From: Campylorhamphus procurvoides
Lineage: Eukaryota; Chordata; Aves; Passeriformes; Dendrocolaptidae
Reading direction: 5' to 3'
Length of the DNA stretch: 64,000 nt
NCBI GenBank assembly: GCA_013396655.1
Contig: WBMV01006632.1
Span: 1,001,806-1,065,805 of the forward strand
In this document: positions 26,701 to 39,293 of the stretch, one piece after another
How the letters are laid out: the number at the start of each line of letters is the position of its first letter
Position numbering within the stretch: the first letter of the stretch is position 1
Program-made: the position numbers and the translations under genes
The notes under the pieces: generated by a model
The model's input: the letters and a program-made list of their open reading frames with translations, nothing else
Told to the model about the DNA's origin: nothing
The model's database searches: none

Positions 26701-29700
26701 CTTCCCAGAGATGAAAGACAGAATCCAGAACAACTTGAGAGATAAAACAAGCTAATCTTTATTTCCAGCAGTGCACCATGGTAATCCTTAATGGTGCATA
26801 ATGACTGTTATTTACAGGGAAGGCTGACTCGATTAAAAGAGAAGTTTAGCAGTCATTCTTAGAAGGTATGCTCTTTATTTTGTTGTGTAAGGTGCCATCA
26901 TTAAGTAAGATGCCAGTAAATGACCTGGAGAAGGTGATTAATGAACAACTACTTGCTGCTTCTCATCACAGAGTACATTCAGTGAAATAATCAGTTCTCG
27001 TGTCTAAAACAACAGAAGGAAGAACTTTTTCACTTGGCACTAACTAAATATGAGGAATTTATTGCCAGAGGGTGTTTTGGTCATATAAAAGTGTTAAATT
27101 AAAGAAGAAAGGTGCATCAAATACTGTTAGGCATAGTCACATGAATGCAATTCCCAGCTCATGAAATTCCTGACCACCAATGACTCTCTTTCATGAGTTC
27201 CTTTCTGAACTTGGCTACTACATTAAGCAACTGCTGTTGGTCACTCTTAAACTCAAGCTGTTAAGCTTGGGGGAACTCTGGTCTGATGCCTATGGCCAGT
27301 GATATGATACATTTTTATGTCATTATCTCCACTTAATATTTCTGTTAGGACATGCTCTCAAGTTCAGTATACAAGCATAGAACATACAAAGATCCTCTGT
27401 CAGACATAATTCTTTATAGGCTTTGTCTGAAACATAAAACCAGTTCAGATGCCTACATTACTCATGCTCATATAAAATCAGAAAATAAAAATGCCATTGA
27501 ACTAAAGAATTTGATATGTAATATGTTTTGTAAATAAAATGTAAAACAAAAGTATTACATTACAGAAAACAACTAAAATACATATTTTAGGCTCAAGCCT
27601 GGCATTGCTTTTTCACTAAGAAAATAAATCTGACATCCTAAAGCATTTTTGTGGGTGATTTGGAAATTTGTGATGATTTCATAAAAACTGGTTGTTGAGA
27701 GAACAGGGATCATTATTTAGTAATTCAGTATTTTCTATTGGTCACAGAGTACTGTAATACTACAGTTCTCTATCTTCAAAGGAAAATAATTTTAATTTTA
27801 CTTAGAGATTTTCATGTCTAATTATTAATTTTTAATAAAGCACTGTATTAGAGAGATGATTTTGACCTTACTGATTACTGTTGCCAATGGTGATACTGTA
27901 ATGATGATTGCTGAATGATCTGACTTCCACTTTCTCATTGTGTCTCCAAACCAAGGCGCAGGCTACACCACAAAAGTATGCCTTGAAAAAAAGACAAGGT
28001 TATCCATGTGGCAAAATAATTTGGAGGGGCAGAGCAGTACCTGAAGTCATTACCAATGTAATGATGACTAAGATGGCAAAAAAAGCCCCAAGCAAATGGC
28101 TACTTCTTCAGGGACTCAGTTCATACTTGAATAAGGATGGATTCGGGATATCTTTGTGCTTTAGTCATGCCATCCACACAGCAGTCACTGCCTGAGCAGT
28201 CAGATTAGACAAGAAATTGCATGCTTTTCTTGTAGCTCACATACCTGGACTGTATACTCAGTGAAAAAGAAGTGATCACACTCCCAGTAGTGCCATGACA
28301 GATGGTTTGTTAGTGGTGTGGAAGTGTAAATGCTCCCTGAGCCTCTGCAAAGCCAGCAGATGAAGATTGCTGACCATGCCCTACAGCAGTGTCTAGAAAT
28401 ACATGGTCATTGCTATGTAAGGCCTGCATTGGGACTTCTGAAACCACCTTCAAACATACTTCATTAATTAGAGTACAGGCTCTAAGGGTTGGAAGGAAAG
28501 ACACTGCTTTCCCTTCTCTCATCTGACCTTCCTTTCTTCCCAGGAAGAAGGGGTGGTTGAGGGATTAGTTTTCACTCATCACACATGAAGGCATTGTAAG
28601 GACCATCACCCAGAAAAATTCCTGCTACATCTCCTCTAGCTCCACTTCAGTGAGAGCTGGAGTGAGAGCAGGCCTGTCTGCCTCTCTCGTGTCTGCCCAT
28701 CCTACTCAGCATTTTTCAGGGGGAAGGAAACACACAGCAGGGAGTCTGAGATAACACAGTTATCCAGAAAACTAAGACTTTGTTTGAATCAAGATGTGAA
28801 TGTTACTTTTAGTCATGTTCTCCTAGCAAGAGTGGAGAAAAGTTGTGAATACAATTAGGCCGAGAGCACTATGCTGCAGGGGATTACTTGATTTTGGGTA
28901 CTGAGTGCAGGAAGACAGAGTAACAATATAATATTGCTCATGGTTTCAAATCCATGGATGCTTTAGTACAATATATTTAGAGGTGGTGAGTTTGTTTGTG
29001 TGAGTTTAGACATACATTCCTGGCTCATTTAGGAACTGAATATGGACTTGAATTATATACATAAATATAGATACATGAATATTGACCTGAAAAAATCTAA
29101 ATTATCCTGTCATGAATGATGAGCTTCTCAAACGTGTACACAGATTTTATCCTTGCTGTTTACTTGTCCAGTTCTTAAGTGATATGTGTCCTTTGACACC
29201 CTTTGCTTGCCAAGACAGAACTGCAGCATGAGGTAGTACCACCCTCCAGAAAATGGCTTGTTTTGAGATTAGATCAGAATTTTCAGTTGCAACTGATATC
29301 AAAAAGCCAAACACACATACCTCTGTCTACTAGCATCCACATTGCAGAAATGTTCAATGCCTGTATAGATTTTTCATTTTAGTTGAGAGAACAAGCTGCA
29401 AAATTGAACTGAGTAACCCACATTTTACCAACACCGAAAGTCGGGGAAAGTGTTCCTAGAGCCCAGAAAAAAATTCTTATCGTGTGCAAAGGACTAGAAA
29501 GTCAGCTGAGAGAGGGGTACTGGAAGAGAGAAGAAGGACTCCAGACACAATTTTATAGCTTTACCCTTTATGCCCAGGCAAGTTTCTGCTCTTCCACTTG
29601 CTTATCTGAAGCCAAACCTGCTGAATGTGATACCTAACTTGTCACCATCTAAATCAAGTTCACCTTTAACTGATAATAAGTGTAGGGGCTCATGCTTTAT

Positions 29701-30310
29701 GCTTCCAAGTGAAGATTTTTCTGGTTGTTGGTTTGTTGTGCTGCTTTGGGTTTTTTACTGGCTGCTGAAATTAGACTATAAAATCATCTTCTTTGAAAGA
29801 GATGTTGTGATGCTGTTACCCAACATGGTTTTCTAATTCACAGCCCTGATTTTAGCAGCTCTAATCTGGTGCTGCTTGACATTTTTCAAAGTCACGTCAC
29901 TTAGATGCTTGGATGTGACTTCACAAGCCTGTTACTTTGTAAGAGCTTTTAGAAATGTTTGAAGTTGAACCTCCACTTGTCATAGAATTGGTCCTGGATA
30001 GCTCTATATTGCTTCTATAATTCCTGGATCATTATTTTCTTGCTTCTTTGGCACTTTCTCTGTTAAATCTAGGATCATGATTCCTCTTTGCCCCAGCACG
30101 GAGGTTCTCTTCTTTATCTGTAAGCAGGATAGCTCATGAGATTTTTAATGTACTTTTAGATAAAAGAAAATATACAGCAAAAGCAAATTTTCCAAATTAA
30201 TGATAATGTTATACTCTTTAACCACTGAAAAACTTGGTCTAAACAGTAAAATATAGACCATGTTTCAAACATTAATACTGAGTTTTATTTATCCACGTTG
30301 GTTTAACTAC
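23765..30310. other. Intergenic, 6.5 kb; no gene seen
   Basis: Overlapping frames at 24844-25299 (reverse, 151 codons) and 24962-25255 (forward) occupy a GC-richer patch with no recognised protein motif. A stretch near 26990-27080 may be a very old LINE remnant. The rest is AT-rich. Confidence 0.6.
24458..24477. repeat. (TTTTG)n simple repeat
   Basis: Short run of TTTTG units. Confidence 0.75.
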
Positions 30311-30315
30311 CCTGC
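30311..30315. repeat. Target-site duplication, left copy (CCTGC)
   Basis: Five bases directly before the LTR; an identical copy follows the LTR at 31051-31055. Confidence 0.8.
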
Positions 30316-31050
30316 TGTCGTGGTTTGATCCTGGATAAATGCCTGATGTCCAGCAAAACTCCTTCAAGGCCTCCCCCCACCCCTTTTCACCTTCCAGAGG
30401 GAAGAAAAGAAAACCAGCTAGTAATTTATGGCTAGAGATAACAACCGAAAGAGGAGCTTTGACTAATACCACGGGCAAAGCAGAACTTAGAATAATGCTT
30501 AAATGTATTGCTAACAAACTAAAAACTAAAACTAAGAAATAAAAACAGGTTAGAAACACTTTCCCACCACCACCCCTCGATCTGTCCATGTCCCCTCCTT
30601 TCTCTGATGGTGTGAGGGACAGGGGAATGGAAGGTTTACAGTCAGTTGTTGCTGGGTCAGCCATTCGCAGATCTAAGTCCAAAACTCGAGCAACAGTTCT
30701 GTCTCAGGGGGTTTTCCTGTGGGCTGCAAAGGGGACAGCTCGCTTCACCACAGTCATCACCACGGTCACGGTCAGGGGAATTACAATTTTGAGTCCTTCC
30801 CCTGCGCTCTGTGGGGTCCCCCCCACAAGAGAGATCCTCTGCTCTCTCGTGGGTCATTCCATGGGGTGCAGTCTCTCANNNNNNNNNNNNNNNNNNNNNN
30901 NNNNNNNNNNNNNNNNNNNNNNNNNNNNNNNNNNNNNNNNNNNNNNNNNNNNNNNNNNNNNNNNNNNNNNNNNNNNNNNNNNNNNNNNNNNNNNNNNNNN
31001 NNNNNNNNNNNNNNNNAAAAAAAAAACCCTAACCAGATAAACCCACGACA
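30316..31050. mobile_element. Solo LTR of an endogenous retrovirus, interrupted by an assembly gap
   Basis: Begins TGTCGTGGTTTG and ends AACCCACGACA, so the first and last 8 bases are exact inverse complements (TGTCGTGG/CCACGACA) and the element has TG...CA ends. It is flanked by the same 5 bp, CCTGC, at 30311-30315 and 31051-31055: a target-site duplication. A 5-bp duplication and this start are usual for the ERVL/class III group in birds. No gag, pol or env coding is visible. 138 N bases (30879-31016) hide part of it. Orientation could not be decided. Confidence 0.85.
30879..31016. other. Assembly gap (138 N)
   Basis: Run of undetermined bases inside the LTR, followed at once by a poly-A stretch (10 A). 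The true length and content are unknown; open frames crossing it are artefacts. Confidence 0.99.
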
Positions 31051-31055
31051 CCTGC
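31051..31055. repeat. Target-site duplication, right copy (CCTGC)
   Basis: Five bases directly after the LTR, identical to 30311-30315. Confidence 0.8.
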
Positions 31056-32515
31056 TCTTATCAAAACTTAACCTTAACTTCCCTCACAAGTACTTCACTG
31101 AGTTTTCTGGAGTTGGGTTTGGGTTTTTTGGGGGCGTTGGATTGAATGTTTTTGGTGGGTTTTTTTAGTTTTTGTGGTATTATATACGCCTTTGAAATTA
31201 TTTAAATTACATAAATATAATCAAGTGCCACTAATTATCTTTCACATAACACTGATGGTTACAAAAAATAAACAAATAATTAAAGATATAATAATTTTGA
31301 AATACTTGCAATATTATATAAATTGTAAGTTGTTTTGGGGTTAATAAGCTATAACAGCTGAAAGATGTCTGGAAACAAATAGGTACATGTATTTTATTTT
31401 AGAGATAGGACAAAATCCTTTGAAAAGTGCTACACACTCTCTGAGGAAAGCAGAGATGATGTTCCTGAGATTCCATACTTTCTCTGCATTCCTCCTTTTT
31501 ACAAACCATGTACATATCCATTTAAGTATGTGACTACATGGGACATAATACCACCTGAATAATGATGGACTTACTTTACAACATCCATATACTGAATACA
31601 ACATTTATTCAGAAACTGCGGTATTATTCTAACCTATAAAAATAATTTAAAGTGCACCCTCAATTCAGGGGACAGAAAAGCATATATAGCTGCCTATATT
31701 TGTGTCACACGTACTGCAAAGAGCAACTTTCCACTAGCTTTTAATGAAGCAAGATGTTTTATGAAATAATTTCAGAAGCACACGAGTTTTTCTTTATGTA
31801 ATTTTTTTTTACAAAACTGTATTTTTACTTTTTCATGCGTTGTAAGGTAAGATATTGGTTGCCTTACAGTGCTTCTGCAGTCAAACAAGTAGCAGTGTCT
31901 CCTTTGCTCCTGAATTGTGAGTTTGGTTCTTTGCCTTCTACATTAGAATAGAAATTTGCAGTAGATTACAGAGAACTACAAAATCCTGACAAAATGTTGG
32001 CAAGGAACAAGGAACTGCTACAATTTCACCCATGTGTAAAGTAAGTCAGGCAAATGATCATCTGAGATATAATTGTATATTTGACTCCTCTTCATATAAA
32101 ATGGTTAGATCAATATCTTAGATTAGCAAGAAGGAAATTAACTATATATTGCAACTCTTTTAACCATTGTATTAAAAAAAACCCAATAATATAAACAATT
32201 TATTTTACACTCACATTACCTCTGCTTACTGTCTGAACTAAAGAGGTTTTCTTTCTAACATTGCACCAGAAGTTTGGGTACTTTTTTTTCTCTATTTAGT
32301 AACCTAAGAGAGAGTAGGCCATTGTACAGTCAGCTTTGTTCTTACCGTGCAGCATCCCAGATACTTGCAATCTACAGCAAAGAAATACATAGGTCCTGAT
32401 GCTGACTTGTCTAACCTTCTCATACTAAGACCATTTCTCCCTCAACTCAGCAATACTTCCCCTTTGGTTTCAGTTCCCTGCTCCAAGGCTGCTTGTCTTT
32501 ATATCTAAACAATTC

Positions 32516-32591
32516 CAAAAAACAAACAAAAAAACAAAAACAAAAAAAAACCACCAAAAAAACCCACAAAAAAAAACCAACAAAAAAACCC
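32516..32591. repeat. A-rich tract with C interruptions
   Basis: AAACAAACAAAAAAACAAAAAC-type sequence over about 75 bp. Simple repeat. Confidence 0.9.
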
Positions 32592-35522
32592 TCTCTCACA
32601 GGCCAAAACCTGTGAAGATATGGATTCCTGATGACTTCACTAATCCCACCAGGAATGAAAAATGTTCATCTTTCATTAATAAGAACCATAAATGTCTAGG
32701 ATTATTATTTTCTGTAATTCCTGAGTAAAAACTGTGCAGAAGTATCTCCTTCCCTTTTTCTGACTTTGAAGAAACAGTTAGGTCAAGCTTTGTTCATGAT
32801 GCATGTGCTTAGAATTTCTCTCTGTACGAGGAGGCCATTACCTTCACCTTTCTTCAGAACTTCTGTCTCCTGCTCAAAGCATCAATCCTGCAACTCTCTC
32901 TTACTGTCCCTGGTGAAAGTGAGGTAGGATAAGGTACAGTCCATTTCCCACGAACCAGTACTCTTTCACCAGAAATAAAAATCTACTCTGGACAAATACC
33001 AGAAACCTTTTATACACAACTGCATCCACTGCTTTGGAAACCTGAGTTGCTACAACACCACGGCCTAACACCCTTGGATCTTGAAGAATGAAGGATGACA
33101 TGCTGCATCTGATGTGTTTCTGAAAACCAGAGAAGGAATCAATCAGCAGCAAAAACCAGGGAAGGAATTAAGGTGACAATCATCCCCATCTTTAAGGAAT
33201 AACTTGTGAGATTGGCCACTGCATACAAATCTCACCACATGAACAAAGATCTCTTCAGTCTTTAGTGCTCTGGATTGCTGCTGCTTTCTAGAGCCTATTT
33301 GATGTCTATTGCCCTGCCTTCAATTCTTCCATTCTAAGCACTGAAGGTAGGCTAAATACCTTAATGAAAGAAAAAAATCTGCTTAGCCTCTTTTTGTCTA
33401 AGTGGTACAGAAAGTGAGGAGTCTTGGGATGGTTCAGTACAAAGTGAATCTAAATGCATCTTCCAGCTGTGCCCATGTGGACCCACCATTTTCTCTTGAG
33501 GGACTGAAGGCAAGATTAATTCTGCCTTCTGAATTAACTCTTCCTCAGGTGATAATAATGAATAAGAGAGGGTAACTTTGGGGTTTGAGAGACATGGGAA
33601 GGGTGATATTCCTCTAAGACTTTCTTGACTTTCCACCACAATTCTTGAAGACCTCACTTGAAGAACTTCACTGATCAGTACCTCATGGGTTCTCTGATGC
33701 CACCTCCCAGCGATTGCCACTATGGGGACAGGGCAGTGAATGTTCTATTTTATACCATAAGTCTGTGTTTTGTCACTGCAGACCTGCCTTACACAGAAAA
33801 TTCAACAGTGTAGCATGGTTTGGACAGAGGTCCTGTAGACTTCCTGGGCCATTCAGTCAGGCCCAGGAGCTGGGAATTGCTCCTATGACTGTCAGAGTAG
33901 AGAGATGGCAAGAGCATTAATACCGACTTTCAGTGTTGGGACTCAACATTTAGGGGCAACCATGGCAGTAAGCAGACAGCATTAACCTGCATGTACGCCT
34001 AGATCCCACTGCAAATCCTCAAGTCACTAAACTTGACTTTATCAGAAGATAAAACTCACTGGCTGTTCACTATAAATAAAAGGAAAATTGTACCCCAAAT
34101 TGGGAGAATAAGAAGGCAGCCAGGAGATGCTAACCCAGGGCACTTACAAATCCAGTTATTTTTCTGTTGCTGTTGACTTCAAATTTTTGAAAGAGAAGAC
34201 AGGCATCATCTCAGAGTGAGTCATTTCATGATTGCATTGCTCTAATCATTTTCATTTCTGCTCACTTTTTCTTACATACATTCCTTGCAGCATGTTCAAT
34301 TTTTCATAGTTTTGTTGCAAGGTTGTCTTTCTGGTGATGTTCCTACGTTTGCCCCACACATTTTCAGCAGCTCAGAAATGGCATTGTTACCATCGTGATT
34401 ATTATCAACAGTCACTAACAAGAGCAGTAAGCTGAATGAATAGGCTGACAAAATCATCTCTTCTGAAGAAACCAAAAAATTGCCTTTGGCATGATCCTGC
34501 CAAAATCAAATTCTAACATTCAATTTCATATTCAGACAGATGGATCGATAATATAAATTCTTTTGGATTGAAATGGATGCTTAGCAGTCTGAAATAACCT
34601 TGAGAGGAGAAGTCCATACTTCATACAAGTTTTTTCAGCAACAACAGGGATCCTGATGCTATTTAAGTGAGATTTCCAAAACATATCGAAACCTAAAGTA
34701 TACAATTAAACATAGGCCTGCATATCATAAGCATTGCAAGTGTGTCTGTGTGCCTTCACTGTCCAACAATTTCCAGGAGCTTCAGCTCCATAAATGTAAA
34801 ATAAGATATATCAGAGGTGAGTGCATTTCCATATGCCACTTGTAAGTTATCTTCAAGTACACCAGGTGAGACAGAGTCCTGTCTCTGCTTTGCTGAGGTA
34901 TTTCAGATCAGCCATTTCATCTTGCTGTGCTTTGGGTTCCTCATATTAAAATAAGGGACATCAAGGCAGCTTCATCACAGCGATTTGACAGAACTCAGGC
35001 ATTTCCCATTTGCTTTCTCTTGACATTACAGAAATGCTCTTTTTTAGCCTTCCATTTAAGTCTGAATATAGCTTTGATAAAATAATTAAGATCTACATAT
35101 GTGGGTGCTGCCAGAAAACAAATAGTTCACAAAAGACTTAGACTGGCTTTCTCTTTCAGACCGATGGTCTTTGTTAAGTTAAATAAAACAGATTCTCCAG
35201 GTAACTGATGGGTAAACATGCTTTAATCAAGAAGGTAAAGCTAGAGCAGAAAAGTTTAATTGTTTCCATTGTTGTGGTTTTTCACTTTACACACAGGAAG
35301 ACTTAACCTGGGAGTGCAGTATTAGGGGGTGTGTTCACGATTACCTCATGTAGATACAAGACCTTCTACAGGGGAATTGCTCATTCACAGCCTGGAGCAA
35401 AAGCCCCCTCTCTGAATCCCCACTACAAGGGCAGGCATGAGTCATACAGAGGACTGTGCCAGGAGGGGTGCAGGACCAAATGTTTTCCTGTGAGGTGCTC
35501 AAAAAGTTGACTGAAATGTGAC

Positions 35523-35562
35523 ATGTATGTGTGTGTATATATATACATATATATATTTGTGT
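35523..35562. repeat. TG/TA alternating repeat
   Basis: ATGTATGTGTGTGTATATATATACATATATATATTTGTGTG-type tract split between TG and TA steps. Confidence 0.85.
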
Positions 35563-36150
35563 GAAAGTAGACTGCATCAAATATGGATGAAGCAAGTTTG
35601 AAATCAGCTATGGACTTGGGCTGATGATGCAGTCTTGGAGGTCCATTTTGAAAATAAGACTCAAGTGTCTTCAAAGTAATAAGACCACTGCCATGGGTAA
35701 AGGGTGCTTTCTGAAGCCCTGAAATGTGTTACCTACCTCTCAAAAATGAAAGTCACTAGGATTTGGACTCTTGGCTGGTTCTGTAATATCATTAGCTGAC
35801 TGACTGAATTTTTAGGTATGAAAAACATTTGAAAAATCTTTCATGAAAAGAAAAGTGAAGTTTTAATTAACTGCATTATATGCCTAATTATACAGCTCTG
35901 TTTACAAAATTATCCATGGCCCTTTCTTCTACTGTTCTGTGGTAACAAGGGTAAGAGAAAAAAAAAAAGGAAAAAAACTAAAAAACTTCATATAAAATAT
36001 AAAGGAGAGAAAGTTCCAAGGGCACAAAATGACTGTTAGGTGGATAACACTTATTCTATTTTATTGACTCAATTATTCACAGAGAGTAATAGTCAGAGGA
36101 TTAGGATTTCTGCTTCAAAATGGATCAAACTACTGTACCCTTTTCAGTCG

Positions 36151-36173
36151 TTTTCATTTAGACTAAATGAAAA
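36151..36173. repeat. Short perfect palindrome (11-bp arms, 1-nt centre)
   Basis: TTTTCATTTAG, A, then CTAAATGAAAA. It lies in AT-rich intergenic DNA, next to a second region of TTTAAAAG repeats. Confidence 0.9.
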
Positions 36174-37457
36174 TTCTTTAAAAGCTTTAAAAGTTTTTAA
36201 TTTTTTAAAAAAATTGTTAATGTGCAAATGATAGTCTTGAAAATGTGAACATTTCTTTTGAAATCTTATTTGAAATTGCATGACAAGCTTTCCCATTGAA
36301 GAATTGCACTTGTTTATCTTTTCTGCTGAGTCCATGCGTACTCTTCATAATGAGGTACGGCAAAGAAAGATAGTGTAACAGCTGTGATTTTTGTTTGTAC
36401 TTCTTCTGGGGCTATTATTGTTTGAGGCATTTTATCATCTATTGTAGATCAAATTATATTCTGTTATAATAAAAAATTTGACACAACAAAAATGGGATAT
36501 TTTGGTCTGTAAGAGAACTTGCCTATTTTACATTCGCAAGAAATAACTTCTATCCAGGCAACAAAATGGAAATGCAGCACTTTTGAGCAATACACACTTT
36601 CAGCCTTGCAGTGACTTCTTGATAGTCTAAATACAATAAGTTTTATCAATTTTCTTTCAAGGATATTCCAAAAATAGTCTACTGATTCAACTCACTGAAG
36701 CTCTATAGAGAAGTTACAGAGCTACTCATTCTGAAGCCATGTGTGCCCTTATTCTATGACTACTGACCCAAGTCATGTCACAAAAACATAACTATATACG
36801 CCTGACACCAGACACACAAGAAGTCTATTAACTATGAGTCCAGTCACATACAAAAAAGCCAATCAGGTTAACAAATAGCACAGTTTATTGAACACAATGG
36901 TTCTTTTGTATTGCCAGTGATAAAAGCATTAACTGCAGAATAGCTATACCTAGCACTAACAATACAATTGCAATCACAAGCTTAATTTTTCAAGTCAAAA
37001 CACTCAACTTTGCTGAGGACACAAGGCTTACCAAAACACATCCCCTTTGGGGAGAGTGAGGAGGACAAACCCATCAATATGTCCCTACTAATTTTGTGTC
37101 AAATTCTCATCCTCCAGTTAGGTATGAAATTGGGTGATATTTTATACCTTCTTTACCACTATCATATAAAGCGTTGAGGGTGGAACTGTGGTCAAACTTT
37201 CCATTCTTTTAGTCATGTTGTACGAATATTTCTTGGTAGGAGATGGACTTGGTCTGTACAAAACATATCTGGGTATCAAGCAGAAGAACAAGACCACACA
37301 ACTTTCACCCCACTCCAAGTTGCCCCCGCCACGATGCCATGGCAATGCAAAGTACAAGACCTATATGAAGTTTCCATATCTACACCGTGGGCTCCATGTA
37401 TTGAGCTTTGCATTTTCTTCACTGTTTTATGATTCCAACACTTCAAAGATTGTCTAT

Positions 37458-37503
37458 TGCATTAGTAATATGAGTATTTTTGCATTAGTAATATGAGTAT
37501 TTT
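37458..37503. repeat. 23-bp perfect tandem duplication
   Basis: The 23 bases beginning TGCATTAGTAATATGAG occur twice in direct succession (37458-37480 and 37481-37503) with no differences. Confidence 0.97.
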
Positions 37504-39126
37504 ACTTGTTAATGTAATAATGACTGTATCAGTCTGGTATAAAACTGAAAAACCATACAAAAATAAAGGTTAAAATTCTGCAAAACAAAAATATATTACA
37601 TTCCAAACCAAACATTTGAAAAAATCTAAAAGGAAAAAAGTTTTTAAATTGCCATTTTTTTCAATATCTGACTAAGCAAAAGTTCTGAAATAAAGATATT
37701 TTGACTCATAAAAGAATATGCATATTTTTATGTGCAACAAATAACTTATTTTTACTTAATCCAAAAGCAAATTTTAGATTGCTGAAAATTTCTCAGAAAA
37801 GGGAAAATCTAGATGTGATCCACAGATTGCCTGTCCCAATCTGCCTCACTGACTCACTGCTTGGTTTAGCTTAGTATCAAGAGCTGGGTGATAATGGGGG
37901 CATGCATGACTTGCTTTGGTAGCCTCAGCCAGCTGCAAGACACCAAAGCATCCATGCTAAGTGGTGTGGAGATATGGCATGCTGCAAAGCTGCTTACCCA
38001 GCAGGAGCACAGTATGTCATCCTGTGAGATGCTGAGTAGCCCCAGAGGTGCTGAGACCTCTTTTTCCAACTTGACTCCAGTCCTGGGAGATGCCAAGCTC
38101 CATGGAGGGCTCAGCAGGCTCAGGAGCACACCAGTCATATTGCATTTTTTAGGACGAAGTGTGCGTCTTCCTTCCAGGCCCTGTGCCAGAGCAGAGACTC
38201 ATTCTAACTTGTTATTGTGGTCACAGGGTGGTTCTGGTATTCCAAAGACACAAGGAAAGACTTATACAACACCTCTTCTGCAGAACAGATAAACCTACTG
38301 CAGAGCAAAGGGGGATTTGATTTCTCTGTCACCCACGTAACTGTGCTCCTGCCATACAAAACGAGGCCAGAAGCGAGCTGTGTGGGCATATCCTCCCTCT
38401 CCTCCACTTCCTGTTGTTTTCAGCAGCTCTCCAATTTCCCTGGGACAGGACATGTGTGTATCTCCCTCTCCACTGTGTCAGCGAGAGCACAACCCATCGG
38501 AAGGGAGTGGTATGGCATGAGGAGGCTTAGCAGCTAGTGAAAGAAGAAAGTCTTCTTCCTCTGCTACAGATGATCTTGTGGCCCCATGAATAAAACACTA
38601 TTTTTTTTCTCCAGATTATTACGTTATCTTTTTAATGACCTCATCCTTCTCTGAGTGTTTCACTTCTGTGAACAACATGCATGGAACTGACTTCTTTGTG
38701 CCTCGAAGTAAACAAATGGACTTTTAACTCAAACAAATAATTTCCTAAAGTCCATATTCTTCATGGTAATATTCATTAAGTTCTCCTGTTATACTGGGTG
38801 CAAGAAAAAAACTGGTGGTTGCATTCAAATCAATGATAAGTTACCATTCTAATGATTCCTTGTGTTGTGAGTAATTTATAAATCACTCGATATCTTCTCA
38901 GTGAAGCTTGCCTTTTTTTTTAAAATGTACCCTTTCGTATCCAACAAAGGGTTTCAGTGCAATAAGAATTAAGGTGTGTCTCTTAGCTTTTACCTGCAAG
39001 CAATAATGATGTTGTCAAGCGTTTCAGGTGAGACCAGCCCAGGATTTTGGGGTGGGGAAAGACACTCTGTTATACAGCATCTTCAGTGCTTTCCTCAGAG
39101 GGAGGCAGAGACACTTAGAAGGGCTG

Positions 39127-39245
39127 ACTATAAGGACATATACCGAGTGTCTTTTTAAATAGTCGCTAGAGCTGAGGGGGGAGGGGAACAGGAACAGGCT
39201 TGTAACCATAACTCAGTTGGACTTGTATCTGAGAAGTCAGATGCC
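39127..39245 (+). promoter_or_regulatory. Possible core promoter and 5' UTR of the desmoglein
   Basis: Two weak TATA-like sites lie upstream of the start codon, TATAAGG near 39129 and TTTTTAAATAG near 39152. They are followed by a G-rich stretch (GAGGGGGGAGGGG, about 39173-39185) that could bind Sp/KLF factors. Either site would give a 5' UTR of roughly 60-90 nt. There is no direct evidence of a transcription start, and further upstream exons are possible. Confidence 0.25.
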
Positions 39246-39293
39246 ATGGATTGGCTCCCTCACCGAACAGCTGCTTTTCTGTTCCTTTTGTTG
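39246..39293 (+). CDS. DSG4: Desmoglein exon 1: start codon and first part of signal peptide
   Basis: Encodes residues 1-16, [16 protein letters not shown], followed by the donor GTAAGT. The MDW start and hydrophobic run match the first exon of mammalian DSG1 and DSG4, and the exon ends in phase 0 as expected. The ATG has G at -3 and G at +4, a strong context. A second ATG at 39241 lies 5 nt upstream in another frame with a weaker context (C at -3), so I chose the 39246 start. Confidence 0.88.

Larger units (their letters stand above)
31056..39126. other. Intergenic DNA upstream of the desmoglein
   Basis: No coding exon. GC-richer patches at 33360-33920 and 37870-38540 contain frames up to 134 codons without recognisable domains. 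The second lies 0.7-1.4 kb before the desmoglein start and could include regulatory sequence or an upstream non-coding exon; neither can be shown from sequence alone. Confidence 0.6.

Noticed and set aside
30588..31168. Frames of about 150 codons crossing the gap
   Set aside because: About a third of each is N-derived X, and the flanks belong to a solo LTR.
33361..33720. Reverse-strand frame of 119 codons
   Set aside because: No recognisable family and no supporting splice sites.
1..39000. Search for desmocollin or second desmoglein exons upstream
   Set aside because: No DxNDN, DRE or RRQKR context was found outside 46.3-51.6 kb on the strand and frames examined.
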